Of a DNA stretch of 64,000 nt, positions 55,704 to 64,000 are shown in pieces. Made by a program: the position numbers and the translations under genes. Source of the DNA: Serpula lacrymans var. lacrymans S7.9. Its lineage: Eukaryota; Basidiomycota; Agaricomycetes; Boletales; Serpulaceae. The notes under the pieces are model-generated. The model made no database searches. It saw only the letters and a program-made list of their open reading frames with translations, and was not told the DNA's origin. Position 1 is the stretch's first letter. Every line of letters begins with the position of its first letter. The DNA lies in contig NW_006763296.1 in assembly GCF_000218685.1 (NCBI RefSeq), positions 1,942,907 to 2,006,906 of the forward strand, written 5' to 3'.

Positions 55704-56822
55704 ATGTCAAACCTAGAATATCGAGATCTGCCCGAGCCATCCAACAGCACGGACAGCGCCTTTACCAGGGAAATGATGGACTCATTACCCAGAATAGAAA
55801 CTCCCCCGCCGAGAGAAGCATCATTAGAAGCATACGTAAAACGAGAAGTAGAAAAAGCGATCAAAGAAACAAGGCTTCTATATCAATCCCAACTCGACGA
55901 GGCACTCGAAGAAGTGAGCGTCTTAGAAAGAAGGCTCAAAAAGAAGGCATTGCCACCTCCGGAAAAGGTGGAAAGAAGTAGAACAGCATTAGAAAAACCA
56001 GAGAATTTCTCCGGAGATAAGAAAAAGTACAGGGCCTTTAGAGAATCCTTACTTCTTCACTTCGAAGACGATGCCGTTTATTTTGAGGATGACAGAAAAA
56101 AGATCAGCTTCGTGCTGTCTTTCATGAAAGAAGGAGAAGCCGCGGCCTTTCGGACCGATTGGCTAGAGAATAGGGTCGATGCCCAACAGTTAGGGTTCGA
56201 CATTACGCGCACATACGGAAGTTGGCTGTACTTTGCCGATAAAATGGAACAGAGATTCAAAGACAGTTTTGAAAAAGAAACTGCAAAGAACGAAATATTA
56301 ACCTTAAAACAAGGCAATGAAACTGCCCAAGCCTTTTTTGAAAGGTTTGAAGAAAAGAAAAAATGGGCGGGATATACAAACCAAATGAATGAAGAGTTCT
56401 TAATCTCCCTATTAAGGAGAAACATGAATAAACCGCTAGTAGACAGGGTGATCTACGGTGGACACATTCCTAAAGATTACCAGGAATGGAAAAAAGAACT
56501 CATCAGAATGGACTACATTTGGAGAGAAAGAGAAAAGGAGAAGAAAGGTTCCGAAACCGGAAGGAAACCTTATTCAGAACAAAAGAAAGAAGGAGAAAAG
56601 AAGAAAGACGGAACCGGATATACTTATACCGGTAACGGAGAACGAATGGAGGTAGATAAAGCGAAATTCCGCACTGAGGGACGATGCTACCGATGCGGAG
56701 AGAAAGGACATAGAAGCTTCGAGTGCAAAGACGCACAAAAGAAGAAGCCGCAATTTAATGTCCGTGAATTCCTAGAGAAGATGACGAAAGAGGAAAGAGA
56801 AAAACTCCTAGAGGGTTTTTAA
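55704..56822 (+). CDS. G2 Gag polyprotein
   Basis: 372 residues from the first ATG of the frame. Acidic and coiled N-terminus (residues about 40-85), capsid region from ENFSGDKKKYRAFRESLLLH, a basic Lys/Glu-rich linker, and a CCHC zinc knuckle CYRCGEKGHRSFEC (about 330-343). The C-terminus reads EKMTKEEREKLLEGF before TAA, immediately after a GGGTTTT slippery heptamer. Readable sequence upstream in other frames (WIGEQRVYSRDYVFRGQFPL near 55,570-55,630, and HWDNRSDPNLLQIPF near 55,350-55,390) suggests the original Gag was longer and is frame-broken near 55,545 and 55,700. Confidence 0.9.
   Translation: MSNLEYRDLPEPSNSTDSAFTREMMDSLPRIETPPPREASLEAYVKREVEKAIKETRLLYQSQLDEALEEVSVLERRLKKKALPPPEKVERSRTALEKPENFSGDKKKYRAFRESLLLHFEDDAVYFEDDRKKISFVLSFMKEGEAAAFRTDWLENRVDAQQLGFDITRTYGSWLYFADKMEQRFKDSFEKETAKNEILTLKQGNETAQAFFERFEEKKKWAGYTNQMNEEFLISLLRRNMNKPLVDRVIYGGHIPKDYQEWKKELIRMDYIWREREKEKKGSETGRKPYSEQKKEGEKKKDGTGYTYTGNGERMEVDKAKFRTEGRCYRCGEKGHRSFECKDAQKKKPQFNVREFLEKMTKEEREKLLEGF
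56813..56819 (+). other. G2 -1 frameshift heptamer GGGTTTT
   Basis: The gag frame reads GAG GGT TTT TAA; pol is in the -1 frame, which is open from TTA AAG AGG CCA onward through the first pol ATG (56,900) with no stop. Downstream, AGGCCAGC can pair with GCTGAGCCT around a loop holding the palindrome GCGGTACCGC (about 56,824-56,859), a plausible stimulatory stem. Confidence 0.8.
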
Positions 56823-59800
56823 AGAGGCCAGCGGTACCGCATCAACCAGCTGAGCCTAAAAGAGATGTTTCAAATCGATTTCTTCCTTTATCTGTAAATA
56901 TGTACGAACCAGAATTGTTAAGCTGCAGCTTTAGCGCGGATAACAATAAAATCATTTCCACCCAGACAAAGAAAGAAATCAGAAACGAAAAAGATGCAAC
57001 CAAAGTAAATGCGGCGCAGAATGATAAGACATCCGCAGTTCCGACGGCGGGCAAATCATTAAAAAGCGCAGCATTTACGATAGATACTAAAAATCCTACA
57101 CCCGATGCGGCGAACTCTACGGAGGAAAACGCAGCAGAGACTGTAGAAGAAAGGTCAGGAACCCCTTTAAAAAAACCTAGAACAGAAGTTTGGACCCCAG
57201 AGTGGGTAGTAGACAGACTAAGAGACCAAAAGGAAGAAAGATCCATTGGGATTCTGAGTGCCTGGACACACAAAAAGAGAACTAGAGAAGTAACCCGGGA
57301 AACGATAAATGAAATCAACCGGTTACCAAAAATAGAAGCTATACAAGCGATCATAGAGATTGCCTCCCCTAAAAAGTACATTAGGGGCACCCAAGGCAAT
57401 CAAATGAACGTAAAATGTAAGCTTACTACATTAGACACTCTCCAAACAGAAACAGTCGAAGCACTATTGGATAGTGGATGCACGGGGAGTTGCATCGACT
57501 CCCAATTTGTTAAAGACAAAGGATATGAGACAAGGAAGATACCGAGACCTATTCCAGTTTATAATGCAGATGGAACTCTTAATAAGAACGGAGCCATCAA
57601 TGAATTTGTAATACTACTCATGGACATCGACAGTCATGTCGAAAAGATACATCTCGCCGTAACCAATCTGGGTAACGGGAGAATGTTCCTAGGACATGAG
57701 TGGTTGAACAAACACAATCCAAAAATAGACTGGAAGGAGTCAAAGTTAACCTTTGAAAGATGTCCCAAAGAATGCAGACCGAGAATCCGAATCTCTGACC
57801 CAGAGGAGGATCCGGAAATATTCTTCGAAGAACTGGGAGAAGACGAGAAAATGATACAAGTAAATCTCCAGAATTTCGAAGATGCCACGATCGACGATCA
57901 GTACTATCACATTAGAGCCCAAGGCACAATGGCACAGAAACTAGCAGAAGCCGCAGGCAAAGATCAAAAAGAAGGAGGATTCGAAAAGATAGTGCCAAGA
58001 CACCTTCATCAATACAAAGACGTATTTGATAAAAAGGAATTTGACACCTTGCCTGAAAGGAGACAATGGGATCACACAATTGAGCTAGTACCGGGAGATC
58101 ACTCCCTAGATTGCAAGATCTACCCATTAGCAAGGGGAGAACAAGAGGAACTAGATGCATTCCTAAAAGAAAATCTGAAATCAGGACGGATAAGACCATC
58201 AAAGTCCCCATTTGCATCACTCTTCTTCTTCATAAAAAAGAAAGACGGAAAGTTAAGACCGGTTCAAGATTATAGGAAGCTAAACGATATTACTATCAAA
58301 AATAGATATCCGCTTCCGTTAATCGGAGAACTAGTAGACTCATTAAGTGGAGCTAGATACTTCACGAAACTAGACGTAAGATGGGGGTATAACAATATCC
58401 GAATGAGAGAAGGGGATGAGCATAAAGCGGCGTTCAGAACAAATTGGGGGTTATTTGAACCATTAGTCATGTTCTTCGGACTGACAAATTCCCCCGCCAC
58501 ATTCCAAACAATGATGAACACCCTTTTTAAGGAATTGATAGACGAGGGACTGGTGATCATATATCTGGATGATATTATGATATTTACAAAGGATATAGAA
58601 ATGCACAGAGCAACGACGCGACGTGTATTAGAAATCCTTAGAAAGAACCATCTCTATCTTAAACCAGAAAAATGCAATTTCTAACAAACAGAAGTAGAAT
58701 AACTGGGACTGATCATCTCAGAAAACAAAATTCGCATGGACCCGGTGAAAGTAGAAGGAATTAGCAAATGGCCAGAATGCAAAAATAAAAAAGACATACA
58801 GGCATTCTTAGGCTTTGTAAATTTCTATAGGAGGTTCATAGAAGGCTTCGGGGAAGTAGCCAAACCGTTGACCAAGTTAACGGGAAAAGAGGACTTCATT
58901 TGGGGAAATGAACAACGTGAAGCATTTAACACATTGAAACAACGCGTAGCTTCAGCCCCGGTATTAGCTCTCCCAGTACCACATGGCCAATACAAAGTAG
59001 AAGCAGACAGTAGTGACTTCGCTATGGGTGCTGTCTTATCACAAAGACAAAAGGATGACTGGAAGCCAATTGCATACCTCTCCAAAGCGTTGAATCCCAC
59101 AGAACGCAATTACGAGATCTATGACAAAGAACTTCTTGCCATCATGACCGCACTTAATGAATGGAGACACTATTTGATAGACGCGGAAGAAGAGTTTGAG
59201 ATATGGACAGATCATCAAAATCTGTTATATTTCAAAGAACCAAGGAAGTTGAACAGGAGACAGGCACGGTGGATGACGGAGTTGAGTCAGTATCATTTCA
59301 CGATACATCATATGCCGGGGAGAAAGCATATAAAAGCAGATTTACTTTCGAGACGATCAGATCACAACAAAGGGGAAAACGACAACGAAGATGTTGTACT
59401 GCTAGACGAGAAATTGTTTGTGAGGATGACTCTCTCATCGGAACAGAGGCAAAAAATTGCAGACAGTCAGGAACGAGAGCTGGAGATTTCAAAATGGATC
59501 TCAAAAAGGAGAGGAAACGTGGATGACTTGATAAAAAAGATGAAAGGAAAGATAGAGAGGAGAGAAGATGGATGGTTTGACGAAGACGGTTGCATAGTAT
59601 TCAAAGGCAGGATCTATGTACCAAAGGATGCCGTGTTAAGGGAAGAAATTATTAGACAAAACCATGACTCTACCGTTGCAGGCCATCCAGGAAGATATAA
59701 AACGAAAGAGCTAATCACTCGACAATACTGGTGGCCCTATATGGACAGAGATATCACGAGATACGTCGATGGATGCGAGGTCTGCCAAAGAACCAAGACA

Positions 59801-61078
59801 GACCATAAAAAGAAAGCAGCACCGCTCCATCCGAACGAGATCCCGGATAAACCTTGGCAGATCATATCGGTAGATCTGATCGGACCACTACCAGAATCAA
59901 ATGGGTATAACATGATAATGGTAGTAGTAGATCGATTTACAAAAATGATCAAGGTAATTCCCACGCAGATGGAAATCACATCAGAAGGAGTAGCACGACT
60001 GTTTAGAGATCACATATTTAGAAACCACGGCATACCCGAAAAGATCATCTCGGATCGGGGACCGCAGTTCGTTTCTAAATTTATGAAAGATCTACACACG
60101 CTTCTTCAGATAAAGGCAAACCCATCAATGGCATGGCACCCACAAACGGATGGACAAACAGAGAGGATCAACCAAGAGATAGAGCAGTATCTCAGAATCT
60201 TCGTAAACCACAAACAAGATGATTGGGCAGAATGACTTACCCTAGCAGAATTCTCTTATAACAACAAACAACATTCTGCGACGGGATACAGCCCGTTCTA
60301 CTTGAATCAAGGACACCATCCAAAAACACAGGAAGTAGTGAGAGTGAAAGTAAAGAACGAAAAAGCGGAGGATTTTGTAAAAAGGATGACAGAAACCAGG
60401 AAGAAAGCAGAGAAGTCGTTGCAAAAAGCAGCCGAACAGATGAAGAAGTAGTATGATAAGAAAAAGAGAGAAGCAGTGGAATATAGAGTAGGAGATAAGG
60501 TGTATGTAGAAGCAACCAATATCTCGACAGATCGACCAGCCAAGAAACTAGACGATAAGAGACATGGTCCGTTCGAGATACTGGAAAAAATAGGCGAATC
60601 GGCCTATAAACTTGCACTGCCACCGACATGGCGACCTATTCACCCAGTCTTCAATGAGATAAAACTCACACCGTACAAAGAACCACAATTCCCTTCTCAA
60701 CAAAAACCTAAACCGATACCGCCGGTAATAGTAGACGGACAAGAAGAATATGAAGTCGAAGAAGTTCTAGACTTGCGTCTAAAAAGAGGAAAATTGGAAT
60801 ACTTAGTGCATTGGAAGAATTATCCAAAAGAGGAACGCACGTGGGAACCCAAACAACACCTAACCAACTCACCAGATAAAGTAAAAACATTCCACGATAA
60901 CAACCCTAGCGCACCTCGAAGAATACGATTTCAACTACAATTCCAACCTTTTGAAAACTTCACAACAACAAGAGTCAGGAAACAATTGTTCAATTGGGAA
61001 AACGGAAAGATGGACCCCTACTTTCGAGACGAAAGTCTTAAAGAGGGGGTAATGTCACGACTTGAGCCAGAGCGCTAG
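56819..61078 (+). pseudogene. G2 Pol: protease, RT, RNase H, integrase, chromodomain (four in-frame stops)
   Basis: A single frame holds all domains in gypsy order. These are: protease ALLDSGCTGSCID (about 57,460-57,500); reverse transcriptase with FTKLDVRWGYNNIRMREGDE and catalytic YLDDIMIF (about 58,560-58,590); RNase H with ADSSDFAMGAVLSQ and YDKELLAIMTALNEWRHYL; LTYW-like TDHQNLLYF; and integrase with a HHCC zinc region (HPGRYKTKELITRQYWWPYM, CEVCQRTK). The integrase DDE core has VDLIGPLPES, ISDRGPQFVS and QTDGQTERINQE, and the protein ends in a chromodomain, EYEVEEVLDLRLKRGKLEYL...WEPKQHL. In-frame stops: TAA 58,682, TAA 58,700, TGA 60,233 and TAG 60,449. The coding frame runs into the 3' LTR, where it stops at 61,076. 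No indel is seen across 4.2 kb. Confidence 0.92.
56915..56945 (+). repeat. copy of an LTR block inside pol of G2
   Basis: TTGTTAAGCTGC and TTAGCGCGGATAACA, separated by AGC-T, match 54,671-54,702 of the LTR (and its 3' copy) with one substitution and one single-base gap. It falls at the start of the pol protein and is translated as part of it. Confidence 0.85.
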
Positions 61079-61427
61079 TTAGAGCGCTAATTTCTTTTTC
61101 ATTGTTATCTGATCACATGACAGACATAAGTTGTTAAGCTGCTGCTATTAGCGCGGATAACACAAGTACCTAGTTATATCCAATCACGTGACAATCACGT
61201 GACAGAATCTAGACCATGACGTAGAACATCAGTCAGCGCCTCATGGCTACTGCATGTTATATCAGTCAGCACCTCATGGCTGACCTTCAGAAACATATAT
61301 ATACTGAACACTCATGTACATACTTTTCCTTAGTTGTTGATTACCTCTAAACATTGATACTTGACGCTACTTGTTTGATTTAAGACTTATCCCTCCGTTA
61401 GTTCGGTAAAAGGGATAGGGCTTTACA
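61053..61427 (+). repeat. G2 3' LTR (375 bp)
   Basis: Same length as the 5' LTR with about three differences (CAGAC/CAAAC, CTCTAAA/CTCTTAA, AAAGGGA/AAATGGA). Preceded by the purine tract AAAGAGGGGGTAA and followed by ACACC. Confidence 0.97.
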
Positions 61428-61432
61428 ACACC

Positions 61433-62658
61433 CAGGAAGGCTCAAAACCTACCAGTTGATCAAAAAGGCCTATTGGTGGCCAGGAATGATGAAACAAGTG
61501 GAAGAATACGTGAAAGGATGCGCAACTTGTCAACAAATGAAAGTAAACACGCATCCCACCACTGTACCATTAATCCCAAACCAGACCCCAAAAACCACAG
61601 AACTAATGAAGTACCTATCCATGGACTTCATAACAGATTTACCAGAATCTTCAGGATATGACAGTATAATAGTCATGGTAGACCAAGGACTTAGTAAGGG
61701 GGTAATCCTCTCACCTTGTCATAAAACCATTGACGCGCTTGAAACCGCACAAATCTTTCACGATTCCATCTTCAAACAATTCAGATTGCACGATAAAGTC
61801 ATATCTGACAGAGGACCACAGTTCGCCTCCAAAGTGTCCAGAAAACTCCACAAAATCCTGAACATCAGAAACGCACTCTCCACGGCGTATCATCCACGAA
61901 CAGACGGACAGGCAGAACGATCAAACCAAGAACTGGAGATCTGCCTCCGCATCTTCTGCCAGAACCAACCACACAGCTGGGCAAAATACCTTACAACCGC
62001 TGAATTCTGCCACAACCAGCGACCACACTCCACAAATAACCAATCACCATTCTACCTCCCCATGGGATATGAACCCCGAGGGATTGTGACTAAACACAGA
62101 TCCACGAATATCCCATCAGTGGAAAAATGATTATCCGAATTGCTTAGGGCAAGGGAAAGCGCCCTAAAAGCACACGAACTCACAAGAAGCAAGATGATGA
62201 AACGAAACAACGGAAAGTTCACGCGATTCTCCAAAGGACAAAAGGTGTGGTTAGAGAACACCAACCTATGAGAGAAAGCTACCAAATACAAGAAGTTTAA
62301 CATGAAACGCATCAGACCTTTTTGCATCCAAGAAAAGATTTCCCCGGTAAACTACCGACTATCCCTACCTCCCCATTGGAGGATACACAACATTTTCCAC
62401 GCATGCCTTCTCACCCCGTATATGGAGACCAACACTCACGGCCTGAACTTTATCTGACCACCACCTGACCTTGTTAATGAAGAAGAAGAATATGAAGTAG
62501 AAAGTATTCTTAGACACAAACTCTGGAAACGCGGGCGCCGCTACCTGATCAAATGGTGCCATTACCCTCATTTAGAAAATTCATGAGAACCAGAAGAACA
62601 CTTAGCTAATGCTGCGGAGATACTGGAAGCCTATAAGAAGGACCACAAACTGCGCTGA
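61433..62658 (+). pseudogene. G1 pol part 3: integrase and chromodomain
   Basis: Continues from the sequence left of G2. Integrase zinc region AYWWPGMM and CATCQQMK; catalytic core SMDFITDLPES, ISDRGPQFAS and RTDGQAERSNQE; then the C-terminal domain KGQKVWLENTNL and a chromodomain EYEVESILRHKLWKRGRRYL, with a TGA where the conserved Trp before EPEEHL belongs. Further TGA codons fall at about 62,128, 62,269, 62,456 and 62,656. Most are explained by single transitions from Trp or Arg codons. It is a dead integrase. Confidence 0.9.
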
Positions 62659-62709
62659 AAAGGAAAACCACACCCACTCCCACCAGTCTTCTAAACCCTT
62701 AACGCAAAC

Positions 62710-63993
62710 ATGTCCACTTCTAACCCCACCGGCTTCCCTATCACCATCTACTCGATACCCAGCGACGCCAACTTGCTAGCCGACGAACAAGTGTCTTTTG
62801 CCCGTGGGCAACAACACAACCAAGCCGACGTCACTGACGCCATAGAATTAATGTCAGCAAAAGACGCCTATACCTATCTCTTTTACGAGACCAAAAAATG
62901 CTGCCCCCATGCGTATCACGCTCCTTCTTCCATGCATACCTTCCTTGCCATAGACCTCATAGCTGACAAACTCCTAAAAGCCATAGGCTCAATACATTCA
63001 TTGGAAAAAGAGCATTTGCAGCTCAACAGTCAGGATTCGAGTATCTGTCGGGCACTCCAGATGGAAAAGTTAGTTTTGGAATCTTTAGAACAACGCTTGA
63101 GGATGAGCTCCTCGAATGGGCAGACGGACACGGCAAGGGAATATTTGGAATCAGGCGGGAGGATATTGCTAAACAAAGCTCGCACATGGATAGAGCAAGA
63201 CGGTTGTATGAGTACTCCTCCACCCAGTTTGTCCCTCTGGTCCCTGTCATACCCAGACCAGATCAGTGTTACCCCGGAGCGCACTTACCACATCATCACC
63301 CGTCGACCTACACCCATCCCATTGGGGGAAAAATATATTCCCACCGTCCCAACCAGCCCAATCTTACAAGAGTCGAGCCACTCCAGTCCCCGTTCCATTG
63401 AGTCGAACCCAAAGCCACTGTCTCCCCCGTCATCTCCACCTCGACCAGTACCAAACACCCAAGCCCGTCGCCTGACAAACTGGCGAGGAGCCCAACGCGG
63501 CCGGCAAGAGGCGATACTCCGGATCCCCGCCGCCAGAACTCCATCAAAACGGCAATCTCGTATGTCAAAGGGTCAGAAAGGCAGTCCGCCTGGCGCAATG
63601 CACAGGCCTGAGACTGGTTCTCCCTCCAATCCAATCAACGTAGATGACGACGCAGCCATGATCAATCAGTTGTACACAGGAACGTACGACCTGGGAGATG
63701 ACAATCCAACCACCCCCCAATCCGACACCTCATCCAACACCCGACAAAAATACCACCAAGGTGTTTGTAACAACACTCCATACTGCCAAAACTGCGGTTG
63801 GAGCGATCATTGCACATACTATTGCGAAGCCTACTATTGCCCCAACTGTGACCGTCGTGCACCGGGACATAGTTTTAATTGGTGTCCCATCTGCAGGGAA
63901 GACAAGGATAGGATTCTGATGGAAGGATTACATGGAGACGTCAGCTACGATGATAGTTACAATATCAATGGCAAAGGTACCAAATTTTGGTGA
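62710..63993 (+). CDS. G1 ORF3, Cys/His-cluster protein of unknown function
   Basis: A 427-residue uninterrupted ORF starting 52 bp after the G1 pol frame ends, in the position where env lies in retroviruses. It has no signal peptide or membrane segment, so it is not an envelope protein. Residues about 30-160 are helical and polar; about 170-330 are Pro/Ser/Arg rich. A C-terminal cluster (about 355-400) holds CQNCGWSDHCTYYC and CPNCDRRAPGHSFNWCPIC, which look like two zinc-binding knuckles and suggest nucleic-acid or protein binding. No family recognised. G2, a related element, has no equivalent because its pol runs directly into the LTR. The intact frame contrasts with the many stops in G1 pol. 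Confidence 0.7.
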   Translation: MSTSNPTGFPITIYSIPSDANLLADEQVSFARGQQHNQADVTDAIELMSAKDAYTYLFYETKKCCPHAYHAPSSMHTFLAIDLIADKLLKAIGSIHSLEKEHLQLNSQDSSICRALQMEKLVLESLEQRLRMSSSNGQTDTAREYLESGGRILLNKARTWIEQDGCMSTPPPSLSLWSLSYPDQISVTPERTYHIITRRPTPIPLGEKYIPTVPTSPILQESSHSSPRSIESNPKPLSPPSSPPRPVPNTQARRLTNWRGAQRGRQEAILRIPAARTPSKRQSRMSKGQKGSPPGAMHRPETGSPSNPINVDDDAAMINQLYTGTYDLGDDNPTTPQSDTSSNTRQKYHQGVCNNTPYCQNCGWSDHCTYYCEAYYCPNCDRRAPGHSFNWCPICREDKDRILMEGLHGDVSYDDSYNINGKGTKFW

Positions 63994-64000
63994 AACTCGG

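Larger units (their letters stand above)
54593..61427 (+). mobile_element. full-length Ty3/gypsy element G2 (self-priming chromovirus), TSD ACACC
   Basis: 6,835 bp with 375-bp LTRs (54,593-54,967 and 61,053-61,427; ends TGTCACG...TTTACA) that differ at about three positions. Flanked by ACACC at 54,588-54,592 and 61,428-61,432. It carries a self-primer site, gag, a -1 frameshift heptamer, and pol with protease, RT, RNase H, integrase and chromodomain. pol has four in-frame stops but no frameshift. It is inserted in the same orientation inside the integrase region of G1. Confidence 0.97.
49697..64000 (+). mobile_element. Ty3/gypsy element G1 (sushi/Tf1-like), decayed, right end outside window
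   Basis: The 5' LTR starts TGTTACGATC (49,697) and ends GTAACA (50,434). It is followed by a self-primer site, gag, a -1 frameshift site, protease, reverse transcriptase, RNase H, integrase, chromodomain and an extra ORF3. Order RT-RNaseH-integrase and the terminal chromodomain make it a chromovirus. It is interrupted by a solo copia LTR (49,875-50,194), a solo LTR of family X (52,937-53,631) and G2 (54,593-61,427). Removing each insertion with one TSD rejoins the coding sequence (for example AGH|PGR at the G2 site). gag and pol have several nonsense codons and frameshifts. Confidence 0.9.

Noticed and set aside
58682..62658. RIP as the single cause of stops in G1 and G2
   Set aside because: Several G1 stops fit single transitions, but some G2 stops need transversions, and the LTRs do not show dense C-to-T change.
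62710..63993. Envelope protein reading of G1 ORF3
   Set aside because: No signal peptide, membrane anchor or cleavage site; the Cys pattern is zinc-knuckle-like.
1..64000. CRISPR arrays, operons, ribosome-binding sites
   Set aside because: Eukaryotic sequence with spliced genes; no regularly spaced identical repeats found.

Overview
This is a nuclear genome window from a filamentous basidiomycete, most likely a wood-decaying Agaricomycete. The evidence is the gene set and gene structure. Genes have many short GT-AG introns of about 50-80 bp, and the proteins include two AA14 copper oxidases, a DUF6535 protein, FtsJ-like proteins and C2H2 factors. There are also Ty1/copia and Ty3/gypsy chromodomain retrotransposons. 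No rRNA, tRNA, CRISPR array or organellar gene was seen.

Layout. 1-11.4 kb holds no supportable gene, only simple repeats. 11.4-13.6 kb (minus) is a Crz1-like three-finger C2H2 factor cut by a 790-bp assembly gap. 13.6-20.3 kb is gene-poor and carries a diverged 434-bp-spaced tandem duplication and a perfect palindrome. 20.4-23.3 kb is a DUF6535 membrane protein with a frame break. 23.5-28.8 kb has two AA14 lytic polysaccharide monooxygenase genes (both minus) around a DUF4112 gene. A second C2H2 factor (30.0-31.5 kb) is divergent from the second AA14 gene. 31.7-35.1 kb is a tandem pair of FtsJ-like methyltransferase paralogues with the same three-exon structure. 36.0-39.6 kb has a decayed gypsy tail and a P-loop NTPase with an in-frame stop. 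40.3-41.6 kb is an inverted-repeat element carrying a solo LTR.

From 42.9 kb to the right edge the window is a stack of nested LTR retrotransposons, each boundary fixed by a 5-bp target duplication or a matching LTR end. A complete copia element (43,169-49,236, TSD GTACA) sits inside the 5' LTR of gypsy element G0. Gypsy element G1 (from 49,697) sits in the G0 leader. G1 is itself interrupted by a solo copia LTR (TSD CTATC), a solo LTR of another family (TSD ATAAC), and the full-length gypsy element G2 (54,593-61,427, TSD ACACC).

The most interesting signal is shared by the three gypsy elements. Just downstream of each 5' LTR lies a 10-13-nt segment that is the exact reverse complement of a segment 32-34 nt downstream of the LTR TATA box. 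This is the arrangement expected for Tf1-type self-priming by the element's own mRNA 5' end. G1 and G2 also share a GGGTTTT slippery heptamer directly abutting the gag stop, with pol in the -1 frame. The copia element instead has a primer site complementary to the middle of a tRNA (half-tRNA priming). G1 carries an extra intact ORF with a Cys/His cluster downstream of its decayed pol.
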